Part shown: in pieces, positions 28,960-41,249 of the stretch
Position numbering within the stretch: the first letter of the stretch is position 1
Layout: each line of letters opens with the position of its first letter
Assembly: GCA_964035575.1 (NCBI GenBank)
Contig: OZ037837.1
Coordinates: forward strand, 558,001 to 622,000
Direction of reading: 5' to 3'
Source: Rhynchopus sp. YZ270_cl-10
Taxonomy: Eukaryota > Euglenozoa > Diplonemea > Diplonemida > Diplonemidae
Length of the DNA stretch: 64,000 nt
Position numbers and translations under genes: made by a program
Notes under the pieces: generated by a model
What the model was told of the DNA's origin: nothing
Seen by the model: the letters and a program-made list of their open reading frames with translations, nothing else
Databases searched by the model: none

Positions 28960-30342
28960 TTGGGTCGCTTTTTTAACCCCCCCCCTCAAAAGTTCCACGG
29001 CCATTTTTTCGGGTTCTACACCATTTGAGCCCCGACAGGTGCCCATAACCCCCCTGGAATCGGTTTTGAGCGACTTTTGGCGGTGTTCTGAGGCAAAATA
29101 ACACTTTTTTTGCTATTTTCAGGCTATTTTTGGCCATTTTCAGGCTATTTTGGCCTATATTCACTGTATGACCGGGTTTTCGGGTTTTATGAGGTTTGAG
29201 CACCAACAGGTGCCACGAAACACCCCAGTACCGGTTTTGTGGGCCTCCTGTGGGGTTTTGGGGGTGAAATATACCTTTTACTCTATGTTCTGGGCCATAT
29301 TGGGGTGTTTTTTGGCCATGTAGGCCTGGTATGTGCCCTACAGTGCATAAGCCAAATTTGGGTATTTTGAGGGGTAGAGGGTCACGGCGGTGCGTTCATG
29401 ACTCGGTGGCGGCGATGCTTATTGCTCGCTGTTCTGGCCCTATTTCCCCAATTTCACCCCTTCCCGACCCTTTTCTGATGAAGATCTTTGGCGTGCTCGG
29501 TCCTGTCGCAAATGTTCTTTGTGAACGTTCTTCATAAAATAGGGGAGTGTCAGGGGGGTCAAAATAGCTATTTTTGACCAAAAAAAACACCTATAAACAC
29601 CAAGAAACGTGTCAAATATGCCCGAAACAGGTCGGAATCGGTTCACAGCCCATTTTTGGGGTATATTTGGGTCAAAGGAGGCCTCCTGGCGTCAAAAAAA
29701 GCGTGATTTTTTGGTCAAAAATAGCTATTTTGACCCCCCTGACACTCCCCTATTTTATGAAGAACGTTCACAAAGAACATTTGCGACAGGACCGAGCACG
29801 CCAAAGATCTTCATCAGAAAAGGGTCGGGAAGGGGTGAAATTGGGGAAATAGGGCCAGAACAGCGAGCAATAAGCATCGCCGCCACCGAGTCATGAACGC
29901 ACCGCCGTGACCCTCTACCCCTCAAAATACCCAAATTTGGCTTATGCACTGTAGGGCACATACCAGGCCTACATGGCCAAAAAACACCCCAATATGGCCC
30001 AGAACATAGAGTAAAAGGTATATTTCACCCCCAAAACCCCACAGGAGGCCCACAAAACCGGTACTGGGGTGTTTCGTGGCACCTGTTGGTGCTCAAACCT
30101 CATAAAACCCGAAAACCCGGTCATACAGTGAATATAGGCCAAAACAGGCCAAAATAGCCTGAAAATGGCCAAAAATAGCCTGAAAATAGCAAAAAAAGTG
30201 TTATTTTGCCTCAGAACACCGCCAAAAGTCGCTCAAAACCGATTCCAGGGGGGTTCTGGGCACCTGTCGGGGCTCAAATGGTGTAGAACCCGAAAAAATG
30301 GCCGTGGAACTTTTGAGGGGGGGGGTTAAAAAAGCGACCCAA
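28960..30342. mobile_element. Foldback element FB2
   Basis: Arms of about 630 bp (28960-29587 and 29706-30342) are nearly perfect inverted repeats around a 118-base centre that is homologous to the centre of FB1. The ends read TTGGGTCGC and GCGACCCAA, flanked by TATA on both sides (28956-28959 and 30343-30346), again a 4-bp duplication. Symmetrical short reading frames in the arms are mirror images and not genes. Near identity of the arms indicates recent origin or continued homogenisation. Confidence 0.88.
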
Positions 30343-30394
30343 TATAAAATCGCCTCAGGGGCCCCAAAAACGGGTGACCCAAAACACAGTTTTT

Positions 30395-30650
30395 TGGCAT
30401 TTCCGGAATCCGTCCAGAAAGTGGTGGGGTCGATGTCGAAAATTGGACAATTTTTTGACCACTTAAATTTTTGAAAATATGAGACCAGTCACTAATAGCT
30501 GGGGCCCATTTTCGGCCAAAAAATGCTGCTGAAAAAAATTTTCAGGTGAAAATTTTTCAGCTCCAAAACACACCGCGATTGGCATTTCCGGAATCTGTCC
30601 GCGCTGTGGTGGGGTCAATTTGCCGTCGTCCAGCTGCAAATTCACAAATT
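30395..30650. repeat. Two more copies of the dispersed CCGGAATCC-family repeat
   Basis: 30395-30520 is close to the 265-bp unit at 14845-15640 (shared AAAATTGGACAATTTTTTGA and GGGGCCCATTTTCGGC). 30575-30650 is a shorter copy. Confidence 0.65.
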
Positions 30651-30749
30651 ATGGCCTTTCCGTATACCTCAAACCCAGACCGGCCCGGTTTGCAGTTCTC
30701 GTGTACAATTCGCACGCAAAAGAGAGCAACTCCCACACCGATTAGGGGG

Positions 30750-30895
30750 ACGGTACGGGACGGTATGGGACGGTATGGGACAGTGTGGGAGGGTATGGGA
30801 GTGGTATGGGAGGTACGGGAAGGTATGGGAGGGTATGAGACGGTATGGGGGGATTTGGGAGCGTTCGAGGGCGGTACGGGATGGTACGGAACAGG
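30750..30895 (+). repeat. Degenerate TATGGGACGG-type minisatellite, copy 2
   Basis: About 14 units of roughly 10 bases, related to 27960-28090. Confidence 0.85.
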
Positions 30896-31878
30896 ATTTC
30901 CCAGAAAATTCCTAAACCGACCCGTGGCGTCAACTAGCCTAAATAAAGAAGGGAAGTATTTCATTTCTTTTTTTGACATTTTTTTGAAAATACGAGCGAA
31001 TATAAAAAAAAATAAACACACCCCTGCTCTTTCCATAGTTGGTCCTGCCGACTGGCAGGTTCCGAGCTCCTATGGCATGGAAGCAGGAGGGGGGCCGGCG
31101 GGGGAGGGGTTCCGCTTAGCCCCACAGCCTGAGCACAGTGAGTGCACAAATATCAGAAAACGCGTAAGGTGCTGAGAACAGGGCATCGAATCACTGCCAC
31201 ATGTATATTATTACATGACACTGTGTGACATTATTTCATTGTATTATCATGTTTCAATAATACAAACCCCGTTGTCAGTGTTCTTTCCTCAAAAACTCTC
31301 TTCACCAAAAAAAAAAAGGTGTCGGTTCTGTGGTATCACTCACCCACACCGTTGCTTCTTCTTTCCCTGCGACTGCAGGAAAAGTTTGCGAACATCGCAA
31401 CCAGGTATGGGACTTTTAAAACAACAATATGGCAAATAACGCTACGTCAATAATCACACGAAATATACGGAACAAAAACCTCCTCACGAAGAGAGTGCTA
31501 ACACATGCACACGTAAGTGATGAAAAACAATATGCTTTACACACCTGAAGTATGCCACCACAGGTTGTGTCAGGATCGACCTGCCCACTACCAACGACCT
31601 AACCGTCGTACCTCGACGCACTACACCCCACTTAGACTTAAGGGGGGCTACACGGCTACACATCGGCGAGTGTCAAGCACGTAACCTACCTACTACCATA
31701 AGAGAAAAAAACCTCGCGTGGTCGAACCGACGTCGCACTCTACAACCGACGTGACCCAAGAGCATGTCGAATGCGCCTGCACACAGAAGGAAGTGGAAGG
31801 GGCGACTCAAGTGAAACCCTCGTATGTTCCACGGAGACGAGGAATAATTTCGTTTCCAGTGCACTGTGTTGTGTCCTT
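30896..31878. other. Gene-free stretch 3' of the surface-protein gene
   Basis: Short chance frames only; no repeat family shared with the rest of the window was recognised. Confidence 0.35.
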
Positions 31879-34800
31879 TCATTGGGCCACCGCCAAGCTC
31901 TCCACGACGTCAAGGGCAAAGGAGTATGAGAATGCCTCCTCCAGTTCCTGTCCTGCTGCCTCCTGCTCTGCGTGCTGGTGATGTGTGTGTGTCCTGGTCT
32001 TCCGAGTCCGTGCCAAGAAGATGATGCCTGCAACCACCACCGCACAACACCCAACAATAACCCAAACAAACACAGGCACACCGGAGCTCGACCCATCCTG
32101 AGGTACAGGTGAAGGTGCTGCAGACCCACCGTCCCACTGCAAGCTGCACGGCGCAGTGCAGGTTGCAACAACCGCACTCCCCTTCAGACAGGGCACCACA
32201 AGCACTATCGGCCCCTCGGCGTTGCTTGCCACATGTGCACTTAGGTCTGCACCCAGTGCTGTCACAGACCCCAACGTCGCCGTCACACTCACGTTCGCGT
32301 CAACGTCGCAGAGCAACGCGCCTGAGAAGTCTTTGCTCACAGAGCTGTACGACCCTTGCAGCGTCATGTTCGTCTGTGTCGCGTTCAGTGCCTTCGCCAC
32401 CGAGAGTGTGGGCGTCACCTTCGCACCCTGACCATCCTCAGGCACCAGCACCGAGTGTATGCTCATTGTGTGCTCGAGCTCCATCCGTCCTGTTCCCCCC
32501 GTCAGCGGGCTTGCACGAAAATACATGTTTTCTTCGTACACTGTGTTCAGTGTGCCCTCAAACGTCTCGTTTGGGCCAAGTGACAGTGGCACCCACCACA
32601 GCACAGCGTCCGTGTCGTGTGAGTGAAGCATCACCATGAACTCCGCTGTCTCCCCTGCACCGCGTGTCAGTGTAAAGCTCTGCAGGTACGCTGTGTGCGT
32701 CTGTGCAAGGTCCCCCTGGGAAAGCTTGAACAGTGACAGCAGGTCTAGCGTGATTGTGTTCTGCAGGCTGTGTGGCGGAGGGTGGGTTCGGAAGTTCATT
32801 TAAGTTTAGCTTTGTGTACTTTCAATGCAGAACAAACAAACATACCTATGCAGGTTGAAATCAAGCCTGCCCTGCACTACTGCAGAGAGGAAGACTGTCC
32901 CTGACAGCGGTGGTGCCGGGACAGGAGGCAACAGCGGTGCTACCGACACAACGCTGCTGGATGGTACCTGCGTCGGGTCCACCCATGAGAACACAGCGTC
33001 CAGACTGGAGGACACCCACAGGGCACTGCCACGCAGACAGCGCGTCGTGAAGACAGTCTCGTGGCCTGGGTGATCGAACACGAACGCCGTCATGTTAGAG
33101 GACAGCACGCGCAGCCACCCCGCAAAGGGGTGCACCGTGAAGGTGATCTCGCTCTCTGCCGCCCCGCAGTCCAGCATCATGGTGCTCTGTATATGGTAGT
33201 CGCTGCTCTTGCCGTTCATGGGCAGGCGTGGGAGGTCACCAAACGCATCTCTGTTCAGCTCCAACCGTGCAACGTCGGCCTCAGGCAAACCAGGCTCGGG
33301 TGTCAACCTTGTGTACAAGAGCATCTTCCCTTCGAAATCTGTTCCACTGCTGGCATCAGAGCTGAACATCACTGTGAACGCCCTCGCATTGACAACCTGG
33401 GTGGCGTGGGAGAAGATAGGGGACAATGTGGCAGTGTGGCCTGGTTCAAGACTGACCCACTCCTGCAGGACCTGCTCCAGGTTGCCCCCTGCCTCCTTCG
33501 CAACCACTGACACAGAAAAATACGCACGTTCACCACCATCATCAGCACGTGAGAGTGTGAGCGCGTGGAACGAAAACAACTGACCGGGTACTTCCTCCGC
33601 CAAGAAGCCTTGTTCCATGTCGAACAAGGACCTGCAAGAGTGGTGTGTGGTGTGTGTGTGTGTGTGGTGGGTGGGGAGCAATACATACCCTTCGGGATAA
33701 GCGACGCGGATGTTGCCTACGATGATTTGAGTCACTGCGACAGGAGGTGCCATAGTTGTCGGGGAAGGTGTTGGCGGCGCAGCTGTCGGCACTGCTGTTG
33801 GGACAGCCGTTGGTACGCGTGTTGATGGTGCAGAGGTTGCAGGTGATGGTGTCGGTGGAACTGCTGTTGGGACAGCCGTTGGTACGAGTGTTGGTGGTGC
33901 AGAGGTTGGAGGCGATGGTGTTGGTGGTACATCTGTCGTCGGAATGTTGGTCGCCGGTGCATCAGTCGGTGGAAGTGTTGGTGACGCTGTTGCGGGTGCA
34001 GGGGTGGAGAAGAGCTCAAAGACCTCCATGTAACCAAGGTTGCCTGCGTCGAAGTACGCACGCCAGCCGTAGCCGTAGCCTTGGCTTGCGAAGAGCTTCA
34101 TGGCGCCGGTCTGCAGCTGGTGGGCGAACACTACCTGGGGGTTGCGGAGGTCGCTCAGGTCCCAGCCGTACACTTTGTTGGTCATCATGGTGGTCGCATA
34201 TACCACCGTACCTAGGACGGTTATATCGTAGATACTTGCTCCTAACAGACGGTGCATGTACACCACGTCAACGCCATCCTCCCACGACGCGCCAGACCGG
34301 GCAAGCACGACCATATGATCCCACCAGGTTTTGACCACAGCGCCTGCAAGCCCATCACCGACCGCCTCCAGAGACACAAAACGGAGCCCCAGGAACTGCG
34401 AATGGATGAGCACCGGGTTCATGAAATCGGAGATGTTGTAAATCTCAAAGTCGATGCCACCGTATGACGTATAATACGAAATGAACATCACATCGCCGCT
34501 AATTGCGTGGACACTCGACGCCCCCGGCAGGGTGAGTAAGGTGGCATTCTCCCCGGTCGTAATATCGACCCACACCAGGATTCCAGGACCATCCGTTACG
34601 ACCCTCCTGTTGAACATCAGGTACATACCGTCCCCGTGCACGGAGGTAGCACGCTGAGGGTACCAGAGTGAGGCATTGAACGCCAGACGAAAATCTTCAG
34701 AGCACGACACCTCATCCAGCCCGCTGAATATCGAGTACTGCCCGCCACCAATGAACGCCAAAATCCGTGTACTATCGTAATAGAAAACGTTGCTGGGGGT

Positions 34801-36191
34801 ATAGATGTTGCCCATGTTGCAGGCCTTTGGGAAGGTGGGGTTCGTTGGGTCGCTGTCATTCATGAGGTACAGTTGGCCGCCTTGGAAGAGGAGGGTTGGG
34901 AGGCTGCGGTCTTGGTGATCACGTACGTAGTCGTGAGATACTAAGGGGATGACCGTGGACGTGATGTTCGTGATGGGGTAAGGTGCGAGAGGTGTCATCG
35001 ACTGCGGCGGTGTTGTAGGCTCTGCCGTGGGGCTGGCTGTCGGTGAGGTAGTTGCGTGGTGTGTTGGTGGTGTAGCAGGTGCTGACGTGGCAGGCACAGC
35101 GGTGACAGGTGTCTGTGTTGGTGGTGTACCTGTTGCCGGCACGTAGAACTGCCAGGAGAATTGTGAGGCTTGCTCAGACACGACGAAGATCTGCTTGCCC
35201 TTCGCACAAGGCACATCCATCCAGATGCCGAAGTTCTTGTTGCTTGCGGAAAACCCGTAAAACGCCGTCTCAGCGCCTGTGTGGTCGTGGATCGTGACAA
35301 AGCCTGGCTCGTAGTCCTTCAGAAAAAACCTCATCTTCCCGTACTCTGTGCATGTGATAACACCTGCGTATGTCTCTGCACTGGATGAGAGCTCACCGTT
35401 CATGCCCCACGTCGTGTCGACACCATCGTAGCTGCCTGCAGCGATGTGCTGTGTGACTGCGTCTGGCGACAGTGCAGGTGTCAGCAGTTCGGGCACGCCA
35501 TTGTTCGGGACAAACGTTAATCCCACGGACATGGTGGAGATAAAGATATCCTGAACACTCCCTGTCAGCTTCACACACAGGTCGTCACCACTCTCCCACG
35601 CAGTACGGTTAAACGGCACACCCGTCACCTCCACAGTCATCCATTCCCATGCCACGATGTTCACATCCTCCGAGAACAGTGTTGGTGTATTCGACCCACA
35701 CCCCTGTGTGATGGACAGCGTCACATTGGCATCTTCTTGAGCCCAGATGGTCAGACTGGCGATAGACACAACGTAGTTGTCCATCACATCACCCTCAAGC
35801 AGGCTGATGGCAGAGCCCACACCAGCAGAAAGACCTCCAGACCTGTGGTGGTGTTGTGTGTGGCACTATGTTCCTCATTCCAAGTACACAAAGATGCGTA
35901 ATACTGTGCTTCACTCTGTGTGCAAATGTGGCAAAAGGTTCACAACCCTCTGGTTGTTGTATTTCCTCTTCCTCGACACGATGTGTTTTACTACAAAAGA
36001 TGTTAAAGCGCACAGATCTGTGTTTTGCATCTTGACATTGTTCTGAAGTGGAAGAGGGCCACATACCCGACTGTGACACGCGCCTGTGTCCTCTGCATCT
36101 CGTGCACCGTGCTGGCCAGTGAAGCCTCTGCCAGAAGAGACAGCAGCACAAAGGCTGTGGTGTGCTTCCCCCGCCGACATGTTGTTGACAT
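31879..36191 (-). CDS. Type I surface glycoprotein-like protein, four exons
   Basis: 1317 aa. Exons: 36067-36191, 33689-35842, 32846-33631, 31879-32767. Introns of 224, 57 and 78 nt begin GTATGT, end CAG, and all split a codon after its second base. Residues 1-28 are a signal peptide (core TTAFVLLSLLAEASLA). An extracellular module follows, then a Thr/Pro/Ser stalk, a beta-propeller-like region (about 330-680), a second Thr/Pro-rich stalk (VPTAVPTAVPPTPSP), and two further modules in exons 3 and 4. The three modules each end in a similar motif: PCAKGKQIFVVSEQASQFSW, RCLRGSALWVSSSLDAVFSW, PCLKGSAVVATCTAPCSLQW. A single membrane helix (about 1252-1274) and a 43-residue tail finish the protein. 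Probably a heavily O-glycosylated surface receptor or adhesin. A fragment of exon 4 is at 18209-18405. Confidence 0.82.
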
Positions 36192-36683
36192 TGTGGTACC
36201 TGGGTGGTGTGGTGTGGTCGTGTGGGCATGAACATCCTTGGTCATATGGGTACAGCGCGGACGGATTCCAAAAACCCCACACACTAGCTTCGCCAGGTCT
36301 TTCGCGCGCGAAGCGCGCCGGGGGGGTATTTCCCTTTTTTTGGGGGTAGTACCCAGGTGCCCCCCAAAAAAAAACCCCCCCCAGAAACCGGGGGTCCTAC
36401 ACTCACTCACATCAGAATTTTTTGCTACTCAAAATCTCAATTTCCCATACAAAAATGCTCGCATCCAGAAGGAAAACGCTCGAAGGAAAAAGGAAGCATG
36501 CATCATGGCGAAAGAAAAAGTATCGTACCGTGCGCCTGCGGCGCAATATTACTATCTCTTTGCTATAGTTTGGCTGTAAATGTGCGATTTAAGCGTGATT
36601 TTTGAAATGTTGCGTACCGTGGCTTCTGTCCTGGAGTGGATAGAAAAACTACCAGAACAAATATCCTTCAGAACAAACGGTCT
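36192..36683. other. Spacer between the surface-protein gene and the diverged UBL-WD40 gene
   Basis: A C/G-rich part at 36300-36395 contains a CGCGCG palindrome and facing G-run/C-run pairs (GGGGGTAGTACC context). The rest is unremarkable; no gene supported. Confidence 0.4.
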
Positions 36684-37742
36684 CTACAGGACGAGAAACT
36701 CTGTTGAAAGCGCCGAGCCAAGAATGAACACCTTGGTGGAACATGACGACACGGCAATGCCACGAAAGGCCCCATGCGAGCCCGACCGCTTCACTACATC
36801 TCTTGTGGCCACGTCGACCTGGACAATATCCCAGTCCCCACCGCACACGAGACACCTGCCACATGGACTGAAGGCCAACGCTCCGGACGGCAGAGACTCG
36901 GGTATGGCCTCGAAGCGATCTTCACCTCTGCGCATTATAAGTACAACAGCAATGCCTGCCACTGCCACCTTGTGTCCACAAGGCGACAGGGCGATAGCGG
37001 TTATGGGAACAATAGAGTCCGCACTCCAGAGCTTTGTGTTCGGCTCGACCTCGTACACAACACACTCATAGGTTGTGCACAGTGCGAGGTACTTCCCGTT
37101 AGGCGAGGAGGACACACCGCTGCACTCACCCTCTACGGTAAACTGCCGTGTCAGCTGCAGGTCGTCCAGCGTGTACAGGTTCACACCGTTTAGATGCCGT
37201 GATACCAGGTATTTTTCGTTCGTGGTGACCTCGAGAGACGTCTCGTGGGTGCGGTTGCGCACTTTCCCATTCATATCTACCTGTGTAAGGCCGCAGATGC
37301 CTTCTGAGAAGTATGCCCATTGCGCGAATGGTGAGAGAGCGATGGAACGGCGTTTGCAGTTTGGGTTGAGGACTCTGACAGTCTCGAAGGTCTCTGTGTT
37401 GATGAGGTGCACGCCGTTGTTGAGAGGCAGCATGCAGACACCACCGTCGGCAGAGATCGCAAAGGTCCGACACGGCCCCCCGAGCGGGTACTGATGCGGG
37501 CAGAGCACGTTCACCTCCCGTTGACACAGATACACTTCGCCATCGAACGGCGTATCCCTCAAGGCACTCTTATCATCCAAAGCCACCTTCTCCCCTTCTG
37601 TACACACACAAACCTGCAGTGTCCTGCTCTGGACGTTGAACGCCTCGCACGCAACCTCCTTCACAGCACCGACAGTAGCATCGCAGGGGGTCTCCACCAT
37701 CTGAGAAGCACCCGTCGCGTCCAGAATGCAATGGACATCCAT
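36684..37742 (-). CDS. Diverged UBL-WD40 protein outside the array
   Basis: 352 aa, ATG at 37740-37742 (MDVHCILDATG), 16 nt after an acceptor-like CACATCACAG. Residues 1-75 align in layout with the array UBL domain (DATVGAVKEVACEAFNVQ, then LRDTPFDGEVYLC) though sequence identity is low. Residues 80-350 form a WD40-like propeller with SADGGVCMLP, SPFAQWAYFS, SPNGKYLALC, SPCGHKVAVA and SPCGRCLVCG turns. It shares the domain order of the tandem array 26 kb away, so it is an older paralogue. It is unspliced and carries no signal peptide. Presumed protein-binding scaffold; partner unknown. The C-terminus ends STEFLVL without the VDTTQLS tail of the array. Confidence 0.78.
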   Translation of the reverse strand: MDVHCILDATGASQMVETPCDATVGAVKEVACEAFNVQSRTLQVCVCTEGEKVALDDKSALRDTPFDGEVYLCQREVNVLCPHQYPLGGPCRTFAISADGGVCMLPLNNGVHLINTETFETVRVLNPNCKRRSIALSPFAQWAYFSEGICGLTQVDMNGKVRNRTHETSLEVTTNEKYLVSRHLNGVNLYTLDDLQLTRQFTVEGECSGVSSSPNGKYLALCTTYECVVYEVEPNTKLWSADSIVPITAIALSPCGHKVAVAGIAVVLIMRRGEDRFEAIPESLPSGALAFSPCGRCLVCGGDWDIVQVDVATRDVVKRSGSHGAFRGIAVSSCSTKVFILGSALSTEFLVL

Positions 37743-38576
37743 CAGTGCAGAATGGCGCTGTGATGTGATGTGGATGTGTGATATGGGGAAATTGATAATG
37801 AGGAGAGAAAGAAGAAGAAACGAAGCATATTTTTGTCCTTTTGGTAAAGTGATAGCAGAGTGCACGCAATCAACCCCAACAGGCTAGACTTTTTTTGTCG
37901 TAACGTTTTGTATTGACGCTTTGAAAATGAAATACCCCGGGGTTTTTGAAAATAAAAGAAAGTAGAAATTTAAATCTGTTTGTGTCACAAAAGAACGCTG
38001 GAAAAAAGAAAGGTGAGAATTATTACGCATCCACTTCCCTTATGGATAAAGAAAAACAAAGACGAAAAAGGGGGTTTGGGGGGGGGGGGGGCCCCGGGGG
38101 GGGGGAGAGTTTAATTACACGGCGGGGTCCGCACACCCCGAGGGTCCGTAAAACGGCATGTTAGGAGGGTCCCTCTTTACGGAGTGTCATTACGTACCCT
38201 AGGGTACGTAATTACGTACCCTAGGGTCCGTAATTACGGAGCCTCCCAGGGAAAGGGACTCTCGAAAAATTTTTTTTGCCCCCGTTTAGGGCTAATTTCG
38301 ACGATTTGAGGCCATTAAAAGCAAAATTTGGCACTTTTGAGCATCTGTGGGGGTCTAAAACGCAGTTTAGAGTACCACAATTTTTAGTGGGTTTTACCGA
38401 AAACAAGTCAATTTTTGGTCCGAAAAAAAAATTTTTTTGACATCACAAAATTGCCCTTGGTGGGACTATGTGTGTGTTTGGTCCGTGTGTGTGGGCGAAA
38501 AATGCAAATATAGCTATTTTTAACTTTCACACACAATTTTAACGGGTTTTACCTGTGTACCTGTGTACAGCTTATT
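37743..38576. other. Gene-free stretch with G/C run and palindromic GTAATTAC block
   Basis: A G-run/C-run junction lies at 38079-38105. Around 38100-38245 the strings GGGTCCG, GTAATTACGTACCCTAGGG and GGGTCCGTAATTACGG repeat as overlapping palindromes; the same set recurs at 41250-41405. No gene. Confidence 0.5.
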
Positions 38577-38852
38577 TGTTGTGAAAGACATCTTCCACCA
38601 TGCATTGAGGAGGGTAAGACAGTGTTCGCAGTTTCTACTTGATAGCATTACAACATTTAACTTCTCCACGGGGGTCTTGGGCCGTTCACTCGGTTATACC
38701 TTGACCAGCGGAAGAGGCCTTTTTGGTCTCTAGAATATCCGGTATTCCCGAACGGAGGCGCACTTTGTGTGTTACTACGACCTGGCAATTTCCAGCAGTA
38801 GGTTAAGTAATCTTTCTTGTAAATTGTTGGATCATTATCTCCTCAGTGCATG
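38577..38852 (+). mobile_element. Truncated copy of the 326-bp MITE
   Basis: About 90 percent similar to 40794-41075 in the same orientation, but the right terminal inverted repeat stops at GTGCATG and the outermost left bases are missing. Confidence 0.7.
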
Positions 38853-39149
38853 AATGCCCCACGTGACTGGACACTTTTGTGTTTGTCATGTGGAGCTGTG
38901 GTTGCTTTTTCACGACTTTTTTCCTTGTACACCAGTGTATCGTGTACCGGGGTACTGGGCCGAAAATACACCAGTACCCAGGTGCCTGGGTGCCCAGACA
39001 CACCACTGTACCCAGAATCCAGTCTCCCACCCAGAAAACCTACTCATACACCAGAAAAGTGAAAATAGCTACTCGACCAGAAAAGTAGCTGGGAAAAGTT
39101 CAGAAAAAGCCAGAAAATTTCAACAAAATGCATTTTTAGGTTCTCGAAG

Positions 39150-39283
39150 ACACTGGGTACTGGGTACTGGGTACTGGGTACTGGGTACTGGGTACTGGGT
39201 ACTGGGTACTGGGTACTGGGTACTGGGTACTGGGTACTGGGTACTGGGTACTGGGTACTGGGTACTGGGTACTGGGTACTGGG
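39150..39283 (+). repeat. (ACTGGGT)n heptamer array
   Basis: About 19 perfect tandem heptamers. Single ACTGGG/CCCAGT units in both orientations precede it at 38950-39010, so it probably grew from that seed. Confidence 0.95.
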
Positions 39284-40781
39284 CACCCAGAGAAAGCACC
39301 TTAAAAGCAGCGAAGGCGCAGGTTACGGGGAAGACAAGGTATGTAATTATGTTTAACTTTCAGTTACTAGTGAAGATTGAACAAAAAAATGCCGCATGTT
39401 TCAACTTGTTCGTGTTTTCAACTCGAAATAAACGCGTAATGTTCACACTATTAAATAGCTATTTTTTTACGCACCAATCATTTTGTGTCACCTCATGACA
39501 TGAAGGAGGAAATAGAAACAAAGCATTTTGAACACACTTGCGGTTCTGGGGACGAACCGCTCTGCAGAGCCACTCCTCAGGTCGAGGTGTGTGCGTTTCA
39601 CCACAACCTCTCCCATGGGTTTTATCGTGTGATGAGTGTTACGTTTCTATTTGGTTCCACAGGCGCTCGTTACCTGCTTCACATAATTCACCTCGCTTCA
39701 CTCGAACCATTTGTGCAGCAGGTCACTCTCTCGACCTGTAGCGTGGAAAAAATCTATCTTATTTCACGGCAATAAATAGCCTTTTTTATTAACCTCACCT
39801 TTCCCGACTACTACGTTTGTATACCATAACTTAATCACACCCCACATTTACACTTATCACAGGATCGTGAAGTCTGAACTGCACCCGCGATTGCGATGAG
39901 AAGCTTCACCGCGGTCCGACATTCAACAACTCAAAATCTACCCGCATCAATCTATTCTGAGTTTGCGGACGAAGATCTGGGTGGAGGGGGGTGGGTACAC
40001 TTAGTCAGTCACTGCTATAGCCATTAACCAAGGGAGCATAGCTAGTGCAAGAAATTCGACTTTGGAAACCTTCCGGAAAGTCTGTCCTCTGCTTGCGGAG
40101 GACTAGACACAAGAAAATATTGCGTTCCCCCAGAAAACCAGTGCACAATTTACACTCCTTGTGGGTGGTCTTGTTGCCTTTTTGGTCAACAGTAATTTTG
40201 GCCCAGGCATGCTCTTGAAGCATGACAATTTAGTGTGTATGGGGCAGGGTGTTGTTTTGTTCTGAATTCTCTTTGTTATAACATCTAAGTCAATCGCGGG
40301 TGGTGGTTTGTGTAGCGTGAGGCACTCTTTTTAGCAAACTTCCTGCGGCTGCTAAAGTGTTATTTCTTCGGATTTAACAACGTACAGCGTAACATAGTGG
40401 ATTAGCCTGGTCGACACAACCTTTGATAGCTATGGGATAACCAACCCCCTTCAACCCCTTGTGGGTTCACTGAACAAGCCCTAGTGGTAGTTAAACGCGA
40501 TTGACATTTACATTCCTAAAGATGAAAGAACAAGACAACACTTCTGTACCCGCGCATCAAAATTGTGGAAAACTTTGCACCCCAAACACCCTCAACAACG
40601 CCCGCCAAAAGGCGCCCCTTGTTGCTGGGACTTGGTTCTCATTGATACACTGCACAGCAGGCATTCCTCTGAGTCCAACGCAGTTTGGCCTGTCTGCAGC
40701 GTTGCACCGAAGGTGCACGAAGACAGGGTCTGGTGGTAAATTTTGCGTCTCGCATTCCCTAAGGGAAGTTTAAAAACTCTT
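39284..40781. other. Gene-free stretch
   Basis: 39575-39612 is a fragment of repeat R (GGTCGAGGTGTGTGCG). The remainder, including 40000-40780, has no supported gene; some of it may be degenerate ribosomal DNA given the SSU fragment at 41410-41601, but conserved rRNA signatures were not found. Confidence 0.35.
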
Positions 40782-41107
40782 GAGCTCGGTTTGTTGTCAA
40801 AGACATATTCCACCATGTATTGAGGAGGGTAAGACAGTGTTCGCAGTTTGTACTTGATAGCATTACAACATTTAACTTCTCCACGGGGGTCTTGGGCCGT
40901 TCACTCGGTTATACCTTGACTACCGGAAGATATTCTTGAGGCCTTTTTGGTCTCTAGAATATCCGGTCTTCCCGAACGGAGGCACACTTTGTGTGTTACT
41001 ACGACCTGGCAACTCCAGCAGTAGGTTAAGTAATCTTTCTTGTAAATTGTTGGATCATTATCTCCTCAGTGCATGGTGGAAGACGTCTTTGACAACTAAC
41101 CGAGCTC
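40782..41107. mobile_element. MITE with 48-bp terminal inverted repeats
   Basis: The ends GAGCTCGGTT and AACCGAGCTC begin imperfect inverted repeats of about 48 bp (shared GTTGTCAAAGAC and TTCCACCATG). The 230-base interior has no coding capacity. A truncated second copy lies 2.2 kb upstream at 38577-38852. Superfamily unassigned. Confidence 0.75.
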
Positions 41108-41249
41108 ACGACTTTTTTCGGTATGTAACTTGGGATAGGCCCACATGATCATGGTCTATCATGTGGTACCTGTGTACCACTCGGTTTGCTCCCAGGGCTT
41201 TTCGACCAGCAGTCACACATCCAAACAGTGATTTCCCACCTTAGACCAC

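Noticed and set aside
29331-29961. Two identical short proteins on opposite strands
   Set aside because: They are mirror images produced by the inverted arms of FB2.
39150-39283. Heptamer array as a telomere remnant
   Set aside because: ACTGGGT does not match the euglenozoan TTAGGG telomere repeat and no other telomeric sign is present; it is a plain microsatellite.
40782-41107. Interpretation as an rRNA gene piece because of the nearby SSU fragment
   Set aside because: The interior shows no conserved rRNA motif, and the clear 48-bp terminal inverted repeats plus a second copy indicate a MITE.
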